DNA of 64,000 bases from Gammaproteobacteria bacterium 50_400_T64. Its GTDB lineage: Bacteria > Pseudomonadota > Gammaproteobacteria > Pseudomonadales > Porticoccaceae. Below are positions 47,136-56,795 of the stretch, piece by piece (positions within the stretch are counted from its first letter, which is position 1; each line of letters starts with the position of its first letter). The translations under genes were made by a program, and so were the position numbers. The stretch spans positions 51,669 through 115,668 of the forward strand of contig MAAS01000026.1 of assembly GCA_002162755.1 (NCBI GenBank), given 5' to 3'. The notes below the pieces were generated by a model, which did not search any database, was not told the origin of the DNA, and was given only the letters and a program-made list of their open reading frames with translations.

Positions 47136-48659
47136 TTATTCCAGCAAAATACGCAATTGCGTTTTTAGAATTTTACCGTAATTGTTTTTTGGCAGCTGGG
47201 CCACAAAGTGATAGTGCTTGGGGCGTTTAAAGCGGGCCATATTGTCGATACAAAACGCGTCGAGTTGTGCTTTGTCGAGAGTAGCCGTTTCCCGTTGCAC
47301 GACAAAGGCGACGACTACCTCTCCCCAGTCGGGGTCGGCTTTGCCAATCACCGATACTTCAATAATGTCTGGGTGTTCAAGCAGGATTTCTTCGACTTCC
47401 CGAGGATAAATGTTGGTGCCGCCGCTGATGATTAAATCCTTCGAGCGGTCTTTCAAGGTTAAATAACCCTGAGCATTGAGCATGCCCATATCGCCGGTAA
47501 AGAGCCAGCCATCGACAATGGTCTTTGCCGTTGCTTCGGGGTTTTGCCAATAACCACGCATCACGGTATCGCCGTTAACGAGTATCTCGCCGACTTCGCC
47601 GTCGGGGAGTTTGTTGCCATCCTCGTCGGCAATGCGGATTTCAACCGGCACCTGAGCGCAGCCGACAGAGGCGAGGAGTTCGTCCAGTGGCAGGTCGTCC
47701 CGGCCGAGGTGGTCGGCACGATTGAGGCAGCTGATGGTCATTGGGGTTTCGCCCTGGCCGTAGATTTGTGCAAATTTATTGCCAAAGCGCTCCATCGCGA
47801 CTTTGATGTCGGCGACATACATCGGCCCACCGCCGTAAATCATTACCTTTAAGTTGTCGGTGTTTTCATCTTTTGCCGGGGGTGTTTCGACCATGCGCTT
47901 AATCATGGTCGGCGCGGCAAACATCGACACTTGTGGATAGTGCTTGATGAGCTGGAGGATTTCTTCTGGCTCAAAGCTGCCACTCTGGGAAACAACCTGG
48001 TGGGCACCGGCGGCAATATTAGGAAAGGCGTAAAGACCGGAGCCGTGGGACATGGGTGCGGCGTGAAGCAGGGTAGCACCGGGTTCGATGGTGTCGACAC
48101 TGGCGAAGTAGCTTTGCGTCATCGCCATTAAATTGCGATGGCTGAGCATCGCACCCTTGGGCTGGCCTGTGGTGCCGCTGGTGTAAAACAGCCAGGCAAT
48201 GGCGTCGGGCTCGCATTGTTGCAGGGCTAAAGGGGGCGATTCATAGACTTGTTGAAATGCTGTGGAATTAACGCTGATGAATGATTTTAGCGTGTCGACG
48301 GTGTTGTTTAATTCACCAATCGTATCGTTGAAATCATCGGTAATAAAAGCGTGGGTTGCGCCACTGTTTTCCAGAATATAGGCGAATTCCCGGCGGTGCA
48401 GTTTGGCGTTGACCGGTACAGCGGTGAGCCCCGCATGCAAAACACCAAACAACACTTCTATGTACTGGGGTGAGTTTTTCATCACCAGTGCGATGCGCTC
48501 GCCGGGCTGGCATTGCAGCTCGTTTTTCAAATAGCTGGCAATGGCTGCAGTACGTTGTGCCAATGTGGCGTAGTCGCAGTGGGGCTCAAGCCCGCTGGAC
48601 AGCGCCCTGTGTTGAGGGAAGCGGCAGGCAGATTTTTCAAGTAGGGCGGCAATATTCAT
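47136..48659 (-). CDS. AMP-binding acyl-CoA synthetase (class I adenylate-forming)
   Basis: FYTSGTTGQPKGAMLSHRNL, YGQGETPMT, FTGDMGMLNAQGYLTLKDRSKDLIISGGTNIYPREVEEIL, NNYGKILKTQLR. Confidence 0.93.
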   Translation of the reverse strand: MNIAALLEKSACRFPQHRALSSGLEPHCDYATLAQRTAAIASYLKNELQCQPGERIALVMKNSPQYIEVLFGVLHAGLTAVPVNAKLHRREFAYILENSGATHAFITDDFNDTIGELNNTVDTLKSFISVNSTAFQQVYESPPLALQQCEPDAIAWLFYTSGTTGQPKGAMLSHRNLMAMTQSYFASVDTIEPGATLLHAAPMSHGSGLYAFPNIAAGAHQVVSQSGSFEPEEILQLIKHYPQVSMFAAPTMIKRMVETPPAKDENTDNLKVMIYGGGPMYVADIKVAMERFGNKFAQIYGQGETPMTISCLNRADHLGRDDLPLDELLASVGCAQVPVEIRIADEDGNKLPDGEVGEILVNGDTVMRGYWQNPEATAKTIVDGWLFTGDMGMLNAQGYLTLKDRSKDLIISGGTNIYPREVEEILLEHPDIIEVSVIGKADPDWGEVVVAFVVQRETATLDKAQLDAFCIDNMARFKRPKHYHFVAQLPKNNYGKILKTQLRILLE

Positions 48660-48869
48660 TGGCTTAAATCAGGTTGTTCAAGATGGGGCGATTCTCTGTT
48701 ATTTAACAGGCGCTGGCAAATGCCTGAGCGTCGAAATCGAATATATCTACTTTACGTGTCGAATCGACTGAGGTGATTACTGGTGGTAACGGCCAGGTTA
48801 CACTCTTGTGCTGAGCTGGGTGCTGCTGTTTAATTCGGGGCACGTTGATTTACAGGGAGAGTTCGCCAA

Positions 48870-50261
48870 ATGTTGCACCAGAAAGATTCTGTTAGAGAGC
48901 AGCTCGACGATGATATTTATGCATCGAGAGACGCCGCCTTAAGACTGCCAAAATATAAAATGCCCGAGCAGGAACACAACGCCCAGGTGATCCATGCTTT
49001 GATTACCGATGAATTGATGCTGGATGGTAACTCTCGCCAAAATTTGGCGACTTTTTGCCAAACATGGCTGGAGCCCGAAGTGCTTGATTTGATGGAGCAC
49101 TCCGTCGACAAGAACCTGGTTGATAAAGATGAATACCCGCAAACAGCCGAAATTGAAAGTCGCTGTGTGCATATCCTTGCCGATTTGTGGAACTCCCCTG
49201 ACTCTGCCAATGCCACCGGAACTTCGACCACCGGTTCGAGTGAAGCGGCAATGTTGGGCGGCATGGCTTTGTTGTGGCGCTGGCGAGATGCCCGGAAGGC
49301 GCAGGGAAAGCCCCATGAAAAACCCAATTTGGTCACCGGGCCAGTGCAAGTTTGCTGGCATAAGTTTTGTCGCTACTGGGACGTCGAGTTGCGTGAAATT
49401 CCCATGGCAAGTGACCGCTATATTATGAACGGTGAGGAAGTTGTTTCTCGTTGTGATGAAAATACTATCGGTGTCATCCCAACGCTGGGTGTGACGTTTA
49501 CAGGGCAATTTGAACCGGTTGAAGAAGTCAGTGCGGCGCTGGATCAACTGGAAAAACAAACCGGCCTCAATATTTCTATGCATATCGATGCCGCGAGCGG
49601 TGGCTTTCTGGCACCCTTCCTAGAACCGGAGCTGGTGTGGGACTTTCGTCTGCCACGGGTTAAATCTATCAATACTTCGGGTCATAAGTTTGGTCTCGCA
49701 CCCCTCGGGGTCGGTTGGGTGATTTGGCATAATAAAGAAGACCTGCCCGATGACCTGGTCTTTAAGGTTAATTACCTGGGGGGTGACATGGTTGATTTTG
49801 CCCTTAATTTTTCCAAGCCCGGCAGTCCGGTGGTCGCCCAATATTATAATTTTCTACGTTTGGGCAAAGAGGGTTATCGCAATATTCATTCGGTGTGCCG
49901 AGAGTTGGCGGTATATCTTTCAAAAGCTATTGCAGAGCTAGGGCCTTTTGAGATTATTTATGATGGCAGCGATGGTATCCCGGCGCTGAGCTGGAAGTTA
50001 AAACCTGGTATGAATCACACTTTTAGTTTGTTTGATTTTGCCGATCGTCTGCGCGCGCGTGGCTGGCAAGTGCCGGCTTATGCCTTGCCCGCCGACATTG
50101 AAGATCAGGTGATTCAGCGAGTTTTAGTGCGCCATGGTTTTAGCCGAGATTTGGCGGATTTGTTGTTAGAGGACTGTCAGAGAGCACTCGATCATCTGGC
50201 GAAGCACCCCGCTACCAATCCCATGACAGAAGATGAAGGGGGAGGTTTTAAGCATGGCTGA
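48870..50261 (+). CDS. Glutamate decarboxylase
   Basis: [30 protein letters not shown]-lysine region [20 protein letters not shown]. Confidence 0.93.
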   Translation: MLHQKDSVREQLDDDIYASRDAALRLPKYKMPEQEHNAQVIHALITDELMLDGNSRQNLATFCQTWLEPEVLDLMEHSVDKNLVDKDEYPQTAEIESRCVHILADLWNSPDSANATGTSTTGSSEAAMLGGMALLWRWRDARKAQGKPHEKPNLVTGPVQVCWHKFCRYWDVELREIPMASDRYIMNGEEVVSRCDENTIGVIPTLGVTFTGQFEPVEEVSAALDQLEKQTGLNISMHIDAASGGFLAPFLEPELVWDFRLPRVKSINTSGHKFGLAPLGVGWVIWHNKEDLPDDLVFKVNYLGGDMVDFALNFSKPGSPVVAQYYNFLRLGKEGYRNIHSVCRELAVYLSKAIAELGPFEIIYDGSDGIPALSWKLKPGMNHTFSLFDFADRLRARGWQVPAYALPADIEDQVIQRVLVRHGFSRDLADLLLEDCQRALDHLAKHPATNPMTEDEGGGFKHG

Positions 50262-50982
50262 GCCTCGTGCACCGCTGTTGTTGCGGGTGTGGAGGCTTGA
50301 TTCCCGGTTTTTGAATGGCTGGATAGCCAGTTTATTTATGGTAGGTGCAGCCCTCTTTGCCTTGGGCTGCGCACTCTATTTGTTGGGTAGTGACGATGCC
50401 TTTGTTCTGGATAGTATTTTTTTTGTTGGCTCAATATTCTTTACGGCAGCGGCTTTTAGTCAACTGCATCAGGTGCTTGGTGGTGAGGCGGGAAGTACGA
50501 AAACCCGACGGGAGATAATACGTCGAGCCTGTAACAGACAGTCCATCGATGTGCCGTTGATGTCTGCATTTTCCCAGTTTGTCGGCACCTTAATGTTCAA
50601 TATCAATACCTTTGATGCCTTCTTCGAGCTGCAGTGGTTTGCCGAGGGATTACTGGTCTGGACGCCAAATATTATGGGCTCCCTGTTATTTCAGCTGTCG
50701 GGGAGTTTGGCTTTGTATGAAATCACCGGCCGCTGGTGGAGCTGGCCTACAATCCGGCGCCGTCAGGGGATACATTGGTGGATAGGCTACATCAATTTTG
50801 TCGGCTGTGTGGCCTTTCTGGTGTCGGCATTACTCGCTTTTTTTGTTGCCGCTTGGGCCGCTAGTGGGTCCGTTATATTCACTCTGTTAGGCGCTTGCTG
50901 CTTTTTCGTCGCTGCTTTATTAATGTGGCCTGAGATGTATAGCCGTAAAGGCGCTAAGCCATCATGTGGTCGCAATGTTTGA
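50254..50982 (+). CDS. YrhK-like multi-TM membrane protein
   Basis: [45 protein letters not shown]...[23 protein letters not shown]. Confidence 0.65.
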   Translation: MAEPRAPLLLRVWRLDSRFLNGWIASLFMVGAALFALGCALYLLGSDDAFVLDSIFFVGSIFFTAAAFSQLHQVLGGEAGSTKTRREIIRRACNRQSIDVPLMSAFSQFVGTLMFNINTFDAFFELQWFAEGLLVWTPNIMGSLLFQLSGSLALYEITGRWWSWPTIRRRQGIHWWIGYINFVGCVAFLVSALLAFFVAAWAASGSVIFTLLGACCFFVAALLMWPEMYSRKGAKPSCGRNV

Positions 50983-52429
50983 GGGCATTAATCTGAGTGC
51001 CAATATGTTCTTTATATTGCTCCACTTTGTGATTGTGACCTTGACGCTATTGCGGGTGCTGCTTCGTCCCTACCGTGAGCCCGCTGCTCGAATTGCCTGG
51101 ATAGCGGTTATTGCGACATTACCCTTTATTGGTGTATTGGCTTATCTGTTTTTCGGTGAAGTTAATATTGCTTATAGGCAGAAAATAAAAATTAAAGCTG
51201 TGTTTGAAAATAACCGGCTGTCGGATACCTCTGTGGTGGTTGAGCAGCATAAAGCAGAAATCCCACTCAATTTTGAACAGGTTTTTAAGCTCGGACAATC
51301 CATTAATGGCTTTTCGCCCATGGGCGGTAACAGCGCTGTTTTAATGGCAGATTCAAATGCCATGATTGCGTCTCTAGTGGCTGATATTGAGCGTGCGCAG
51401 CACCGTGTTCACCTGCTGTTTTATATTTGGCTGATCGACAATAATGGCTGTAAAGTCATTGATGCTCTTAAGCGTGCGGCTGCTCGCGGGCTTGAATGTC
51501 GGGTCATCGTCGATAGTGTTGGCTCTAGCACTTTGATACGGTCTAAACACTGGTCTGCAATGAAAAATGCGGGTGTATCTTTGGCTGTGGCATTGCCCGT
51601 TGGCAACCCTTTATTTAAAGTTTTTATGGGTCGAATTGATCTGCGTAATCATAGAAAAATCGTTGTTATAGATGGTGCTACTACCTATTGCGGTAGCCAG
51701 AATTGTACTGATCCCGAGTTTTTACCTGAAGCTAAATTTGCCCCCTGGGTCGATGTCATGCTGCGTGTTGAGGGGCCTGTTGCGCAACAAAACGAGCAGC
51801 TCTTTGTCAGTGACTGGATGGCCTGGGCGCATGAAGATATTCGTGTTTTGCCAGGCTTGCCAGCGGCTGGTTTAGGGCAAGGCTTTACGGCTCAGGTTTT
51901 TGGTACAGGCCCTGGTAATAGGCCCCTGGCCATGTCTCAGATGATCGTTGCCTTGATCACCTCCGCACAGAGAGAGCTGGTCATTACTACACCCTATTTT
52001 ATTCCTAACGAGGCTATTCAAAGTGCATTGCAGGCGGCAGCCTGGCGTGGTGTGAGAACGACAGTTATTTTCCCCGCGAGAAATAATTCCTGGATCGTAC
52101 AGCGGGCGAGCCGTAGTTATTATCAGGAGTTACTAGCAGCAGGTGTTATTATTTATGAGCACACCGAGGGCCTGTTGCATTCAAAGACTTTAACTGTTGA
52201 TCGTAAGTTTACGATGCTGGGTTCGGCCAATTTAGATCGACGAAGTTTTGATCTTAATTATGAAAATAATATGCTTATTTTTAGCGAAGGTGTTACTGCA
52301 GATCTTGTGGCGCGGCAGGAAGAATATGTGCGCCATGCCAAGCTCATTACACTCGACCTTGTCGGTTCGTGGTCGCTATCCAGCAGGCTGGTGAATAATA
52401 CCCTGGCTGTTCTCAGTCCCATTCTTTAA
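50966..52429 (+). CDS. cls: Cardiolipin synthase
   Basis: Two HKD motifs: NHRKIVVIDGATTYCGSQN and LHSKTLTVDRKFTMLGSANLDRRSF. Confidence 0.93.
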   Translation: MVAMFEGINLSANMFFILLHFVIVTLTLLRVLLRPYREPAARIAWIAVIATLPFIGVLAYLFFGEVNIAYRQKIKIKAVFENNRLSDTSVVVEQHKAEIPLNFEQVFKLGQSINGFSPMGGNSAVLMADSNAMIASLVADIERAQHRVHLLFYIWLIDNNGCKVIDALKRAAARGLECRVIVDSVGSSTLIRSKHWSAMKNAGVSLAVALPVGNPLFKVFMGRIDLRNHRKIVVIDGATTYCGSQNCTDPEFLPEAKFAPWVDVMLRVEGPVAQQNEQLFVSDWMAWAHEDIRVLPGLPAAGLGQGFTAQVFGTGPGNRPLAMSQMIVALITSAQRELVITTPYFIPNEAIQSALQAAAWRGVRTTVIFPARNNSWIVQRASRSYYQELLAAGVIIYEHTEGLLHSKTLTVDRKFTMLGSANLDRRSFDLNYENNMLIFSEGVTADLVARQEEYVRHAKLITLDLVGSWSLSSRLVNNTLAVLSPIL

Positions 52430-52486
52430 ATTAAAGGACAAGAGTCGCACTTTGCCCGTGCTAAGTGCGATCCTTATCGTCATAAC

Positions 52487-52909
52487 TTACGGCTCTACTC
52501 GCGTGTCAGTAAACGAATAACCTTCAATTAATTCTGATGTTTTTTCGTTAGTGGTGATTTCCGTAAATTTAATTTTATTGTCACCGATTAATTCGTAAGC
52601 ATATTTGTCGGCTTTGTCATGGACGCCATTTTGCTTTTCGTAAAAGTATTCGCCCTCTAACCACCAGGTACCTTCGTTAGTCTCTGTGCTTTTGATGACG
52701 CTGTATTCATAACTTTTATAAATCAATTGAAAAGTGCCGTCGGCTTTACGGGTTTGTAGCCAGCTGTCTTTACGGTTCTTGTTTTTGTGCGCGTATTCGC
52801 CGACCCACGCACCGACGAATTTTTCTAGTTCGGGTGCTTTGCTTTCGGCGTGGGTGTTGATGCCTGTGCAGCTGAGTAGGATGGCTAATAATAAAGTTCT
52901 GATTTTCAT
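52487..52909 (-). CDS. Secreted hypothetical protein
   Basis: MKIRTLLLAILLSCTGINTHAESKAPELEKFVGAWVGEY; signal peptide; ORF-track extension to 53251 overlaps SDR gene and is rejected. Confidence 0.7.
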   Translation of the reverse strand: MKIRTLLLAILLSCTGINTHAESKAPELEKFVGAWVGEYAHKNKNRKDSWLQTRKADGTFQLIYKSYEYSVIKSTETNEGTWWLEGEYFYEKQNGVHDKADKYAYELIGDNKIKFTEITTNEKTSELIEGYSFTDTRVEP

Positions 52910-52940
52910 AATGGATTCCAGGTGTTTAGTGGATTGTGGG

Positions 52941-53702
52941 TTACTGAGCATCAAAAGACTGGCCGCTAATACCTTTGCTGTCCGGCCCCAGCAGGTAGAG
53001 ATAGGCAGGCATAATTTGTTCGGGAGTGAGCAGCGTGCCGGGGTCTTCTGCGGGGTAGGCAACGGCGCGCATGGGGGTGCGGGTGGCACCCGGGTTGAGG
53101 CAGTTGACGCGAACATTGCTGACTTCTTCAAGCTCACCGGCGAGGACTTGTGCGAGACCTTCGGTGGCAAATTTCGAGACTGCGTAAGCTCCCCAAAAGG
53201 GGCGACCTTTGCGCCCGACACCGGATGAGGTGAAGACAATGGCGGCGTCATCAGCGGTTTTTATTATCGGCAGCAGCGCTTTTGTGAGCAGGAACTGGGC
53301 GTTGAGATTAACCTGCATCACTTGCTGCCAAATTGGTGCTTGATAGTTGGCGATAGTGGTGCGCTGGCCGAGCATCCCCGCATTGTGCAGAAGGCCGTGT
53401 AAGCCGCCAAACTCCTGTTCGATATTGCTGGCCATGGTTTGGTAATCCTGCTCGGTAGCCCCTTCAAGGCAGAGCGGATAAATAGCCGGGGTCGGTGAGC
53501 CTGCGTTCTCTATTTCATCGTAAACCGCTTCGAGTTTTTCGACGGTGCGCCCGAGCAGAATAACCGTTGCACCGTGGGTCGCGAAACTGATCGCCGCCGT
53601 GCGACCAATGCCGCTGCCAGCGCCGGTGACAAGAATCACGCGGTCGTGCAGGCAGTTTTCCGCTGGCTGATAGGTTTTTGGATCTTGAGTGCTCATGGTC
53701 AT
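52941..53702 (-). CDS. yciK: YciK-type SDR family oxidoreductase
   Basis: VILVTGAGSGIGRTAAISFATHGATVILLGR, LHNAGMLGQR, GAYAVSKFATEGL; next to gph/ubiG. Confidence 0.88.
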   Translation of the reverse strand: MTMSTQDPKTYQPAENCLHDRVILVTGAGSGIGRTAAISFATHGATVILLGRTVEKLEAVYDEIENAGSPTPAIYPLCLEGATEQDYQTMASNIEQEFGGLHGLLHNAGMLGQRTTIANYQAPIWQQVMQVNLNAQFLLTKALLPIIKTADDAAIVFTSSGVGRKGRPFWGAYAVSKFATEGLAQVLAGELEEVSNVRVNCLNPGATRTPMRAVAYPAEDPGTLLTPEQIMPAYLYLLGPDSKGISGQSFDAQ

Positions 53703-53755
53703 AGTTTTTACTTAGGTTAGCGGGTTTGTCGTATTGGTGATGATTCTGACGAATC

Positions 53756-54421
53756 TCAGGCAATCAGTAAATCATAGAGTTGCCGGGAGTCGTCGACCAG
53801 GTAATCAGCGGCCCAGTCTTGCGGGTTTTCATCTTCGTCGATATAGCCAAAAGCCGCAGCGATGGTTGCGGTGCCAGCGTTGCGACCGGATTCGATGTCG
53901 CGCAGGTGGTCGCCGATAAATACCGTGTGTTGGGGGGCGACGCCGAGTTGGCTGCAGGCCAGTAGCACGGGCTCAGCGTGGGGCTTGTTGTGCTCAACAT
54001 CGTCGGGGCAGACAACGGATTGCGGTGCGGGCTGCAGGGCGAGGCCTTCGAGTATCGCGTCGGTAAAGCGGCGTGGTTTATTGGTGACAATGCCCCAGGG
54101 GATATTGCGCTGGCCGAGGGCGTCGAGCAGCTGCGCCAGGCCGGGAAAGAGGCAGGTTTTTTGCGCTAGATGCTCAAAATAAATATCGAGGAATTCTGTC
54201 CGCAGTGTTTCGAAGCCGGGGTCACCCTCGTTGCAATTAAAGGCATGGCCGAGCAGCCCGGCAGAGCCGTGGGTGATGGTGGCGCGAATATCGTTTTCCG
54301 CCAATGTCGGCCGTTGGTGGCGCGTTAAAATACTATTTATCGACGTAGTAAAGTCGGGCGCGGTGTCGAGCAGAGTACCGTCGAGGTCAAACAATACGGC
54401 CTGATAGTTTGCGGGTGACAT
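53756..54421 (-). CDS. gph: Phosphoglycolate phosphatase, HAD family
   Basis: VLFDLDGTLLDTAPDF, GIVTNKPRRFT, FIGDHLRDIESGRNAG. Confidence 0.9.
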   Translation of the reverse strand: MSPANYQAVLFDLDGTLLDTAPDFTTSINSILTRHQRPTLAENDIRATITHGSAGLLGHAFNCNEGDPGFETLRTEFLDIYFEHLAQKTCLFPGLAQLLDALGQRNIPWGIVTNKPRRFTDAILEGLALQPAPQSVVCPDDVEHNKPHAEPVLLACSQLGVAPQHTVFIGDHLRDIESGRNAGTATIAAAFGYIDEDENPQDWAADYLVDDSRQLYDLLIA

Positions 54422-54486
54422 GCACGACTTTCCTTTTATATAGCGGGCTTTAAAATTGACGACGGGTGGTTGAAGCCGGCGTTTCG

Positions 54487-55212
54487 CTAAGCCGGTTTGC
54501 GGGCATGCATTAGATAGTTAATGCTGACATCGCGCTCGTTGAGGCTGTATTTTTTACTCAGCGGGTTGTAAACCATGCCGGTCATTTCAGTCACTTCAAG
54601 CCCGGCCTCTCGCGCCCAGCGCGTTAGCTCAGAGGGGCGAATAAAACTGCCGTAGGTGTGGGTGCCTCGGGGCAGCATGTTGAGCACGTATTCGGCGCCG
54701 ACAATCGCAAATAGGAAAGCCTTGGGGTTGCGGTTGATGGTCGAGAAGTAAACATCGCCACCGGGCTTCACCAGCTGCGCGCAGGCTTTAATGATGGATG
54801 AGGGGTCGGGCACGTGTTCGAGCATTTCCATGCAGGTGACCACATCGTAGTTTGCTGGGCTTTGTTCGGCCAGTTGTTCCGCAGTGATTTGTTGGTAGTC
54901 AACATCGACACCCGATTCAAGGCTGTGCAGGCGGGCGATTTGCAGTGGCGTTTTGCCCATGTCGATGCCTTTCACCTGTGCGCCGCGTTGGGCCATTGCT
55001 TCGCAGAGTATGCCGCCACCGCAACCAACGTCGAGTAGGGCTTTTTCGGCCACTGGTGATAGTTGGTCTATCCAGTTGGCGCGCAGGGGGTTGATGTCGT
55101 GCAGGGCTTTGAACTCGCTATTGCGATCCCACCAGCGGCTGGCGAGGGCTTCGAATTTGGCAATTTCCGCCGCATCAACATTGTGTGTGCTGGGTGAATC
55201 GTTGCTGCTCAC
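54487..55212 (-). CDS. ubiG: Bifunctional 2-polyprenyl-6-hydroxyphenol methylase / 3-demethylubiquinol O-methyltransferase
   Basis: [49 protein letters not shown]. Confidence 0.95.
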   Translation of the reverse strand: MSSNDSPSTHNVDAAEIAKFEALASRWWDRNSEFKALHDINPLRANWIDQLSPVAEKALLDVGCGGGILCEAMAQRGAQVKGIDMGKTPLQIARLHSLESGVDVDYQQITAEQLAEQSPANYDVVTCMEMLEHVPDPSSIIKACAQLVKPGGDVYFSTINRNPKAFLFAIVGAEYVLNMLPRGTHTYGSFIRPSELTRWAREAGLEVTEMTGMVYNPLSKKYSLNERDVSINYLMHARKPA

Positions 55213-55269
55213 GTCTTTGTTCTCCGGGTGTCTTTTGTTGTGCTGTTTGCTTACAAGTTGGGGGCAGTG

Positions 55270-56595
55270 TTAGCGCTCCGCCTGTATTTTTGCTTGCCAG
55301 GTCTGGGCTTTTTTAACGAGTTCGCTTTGGTCGGTGTGGAGTAGCTGGCCGTCTTCGACCCGCAACTTGCCGTCGACCCAGGTGTGGCTTACTCGGCTTG
55401 CGCTATCGGTATAAATAAGCTGCGAAAACGCATTATACAGAGGCTGGCTGGCGATACCGGAAAGATCAATGGCGACTAGATCGGCGGCTTTGCCGACTTC
55501 GATGCTGCCGGTATCAGTGTCAATACCGAGTGCTCGCGCACCATTAATAGTCGCCAGTTCCAGTGCTTCGTGGGCCGGCAGTAGTTCGGGATTGCCGGAC
55601 ACGCCTTTGGCAATCAGTGCGGCGGTGCGCGCTTCGCCGAGCAGGCTGAGGTCGTTGTTGCTGGCGGCACCGTCGGTGCCCAGCGCGATGTTAATACCGG
55701 CCTTTTGCAGGGCGTCTATCGGGCAAAAGCCATTGCCGAGCTTAAGGTTGGATTCGGGGCAGTGAATAACGTGGCTGCCGCTTTCAACCAGTAGGGCGAT
55801 ATCACTGTCGATCAATTGGGTCATGTGCACGCACTGGGTGAGGGGTGACAGCAGGCCGAGCTTACTGATGCGTTCAATGGGGCGCAGGCCGTGATCGGCA
55901 ATGCTTTGTGCCACTTCATCGGCACTTTCATGCAGATGAATTTGAATCGGCGCGTCGAGTTCACCGGCCAGCGTCGCTATTTTTTCCAGTGCCGGGTCGT
56001 TAACCGTATAGGGCGCATGGGGGCCGAAGGCGATGGAAATGCGCTTGTCGTCGCGGAACTCATCCCGCAGGGCCAGACCTTTGTGGATGTATTCGTCGGC
56101 ATTGCGTGCCCAGGCGCTGGGGAATTCAAGCACGGGAAAGGCCAGCTGGCATTTGATGCCATTGCTGCGGGCGGCGCGGGCTGTTTGGTCGGGGAAAAAA
56201 TACATGTCGCTAAAGCAGGTGGTGCCACCGAGGAGCATTTCGGCGATGGCGATTTCGGCGCCATCGTAAACGAATTCTTCGCTCATCCAGCGGCTCTCCA
56301 CAGGCCAGATCGATTCATTCAGCCAGGTGTGCAGGCTTTGGTCGTCGGCGTAGCCGCGCAATAGCGACATGGCCGCGTGGCCGTGGGCGTTGATTAAGCC
56401 GGGAATTAATAGCGAGTCGGGTAGGTCGTATTGCTGCTCAGCGCTAAAGCGTTGTTGCGCTTCGCCACTGGGTAGAAGAGCGATAATTCTGCCGTCGCGG
56501 ATGGCGATGCTGCAGTCGCGCAGCACGGTGTTGCGCGGTACGACGGGAATTAGCCAGCCGGCGTTGATGAGAATGTCGATGTTTTCTTCAGGCAT
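55270..56595 (-). CDS. Amidohydrolase, MTA/SAH deaminase (TRZ/ATZ) family
   Basis: LLIPGLINAHGHAAMSLLRGYADDQSLHTWLNESIWPVE, ALGTDGAASNNDLSLLGEAR; start MPEENIDILINAGW preferred. Confidence 0.9.
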   Translation of the reverse strand: MPEENIDILINAGWLIPVVPRNTVLRDCSIAIRDGRIIALLPSGEAQQRFSAEQQYDLPDSLLIPGLINAHGHAAMSLLRGYADDQSLHTWLNESIWPVESRWMSEEFVYDGAEIAIAEMLLGGTTCFSDMYFFPDQTARAARSNGIKCQLAFPVLEFPSAWARNADEYIHKGLALRDEFRDDKRISIAFGPHAPYTVNDPALEKIATLAGELDAPIQIHLHESADEVAQSIADHGLRPIERISKLGLLSPLTQCVHMTQLIDSDIALLVESGSHVIHCPESNLKLGNGFCPIDALQKAGINIALGTDGAASNNDLSLLGEARTAALIAKGVSGNPELLPAHEALELATINGARALGIDTDTGSIEVGKAADLVAIDLSGIASQPLYNAFSQLIYTDSASRVSHTWVDGKLRVEDGQLLHTDQSELVKKAQTWQAKIQAER

Positions 56596-56703
56596 GTTTG
56601 TCGGGGGTGCTCGGCGTTGGCAATGGGGCAAAAATGCGGAGTATAGCCTACTGGGCGAGCACCTGACGGGGCCGGTCAAAATAGGCCTGTCGGTGAAGTT
56701 TTA

Positions 56704-56712
56704 TGCTACAAT
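56704..56712 (+). promoter_or_regulatory. Candidate extended -10 element upstream of gyrA
   Basis: TGC-TACAAT (TGn plus TATAAT-like). Confidence 0.4.
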
Positions 56713-56795
56713 TTCGCGCTTATGTGTCGGCAAAAGAGTGCGGTGCCAGTAGAGCGCTGCCCAGGTCGGGCAAGACGGGAATTTCCAGGATATAA

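Noticed and set aside
48939-49583. 214-aa minus-strand ORF inside glutamate decarboxylase
   Set aside because: Antisense shadow ORF; no recognisable family, and overlapping minus-strand frames are also open there.
52910-53251. N-terminal extension of the 52487-53251 ORF
   Set aside because: Overlaps the yciK-like SDR gene in another frame; a clean signal peptide begins at 52909 (MKIRTLLLAILLSC).
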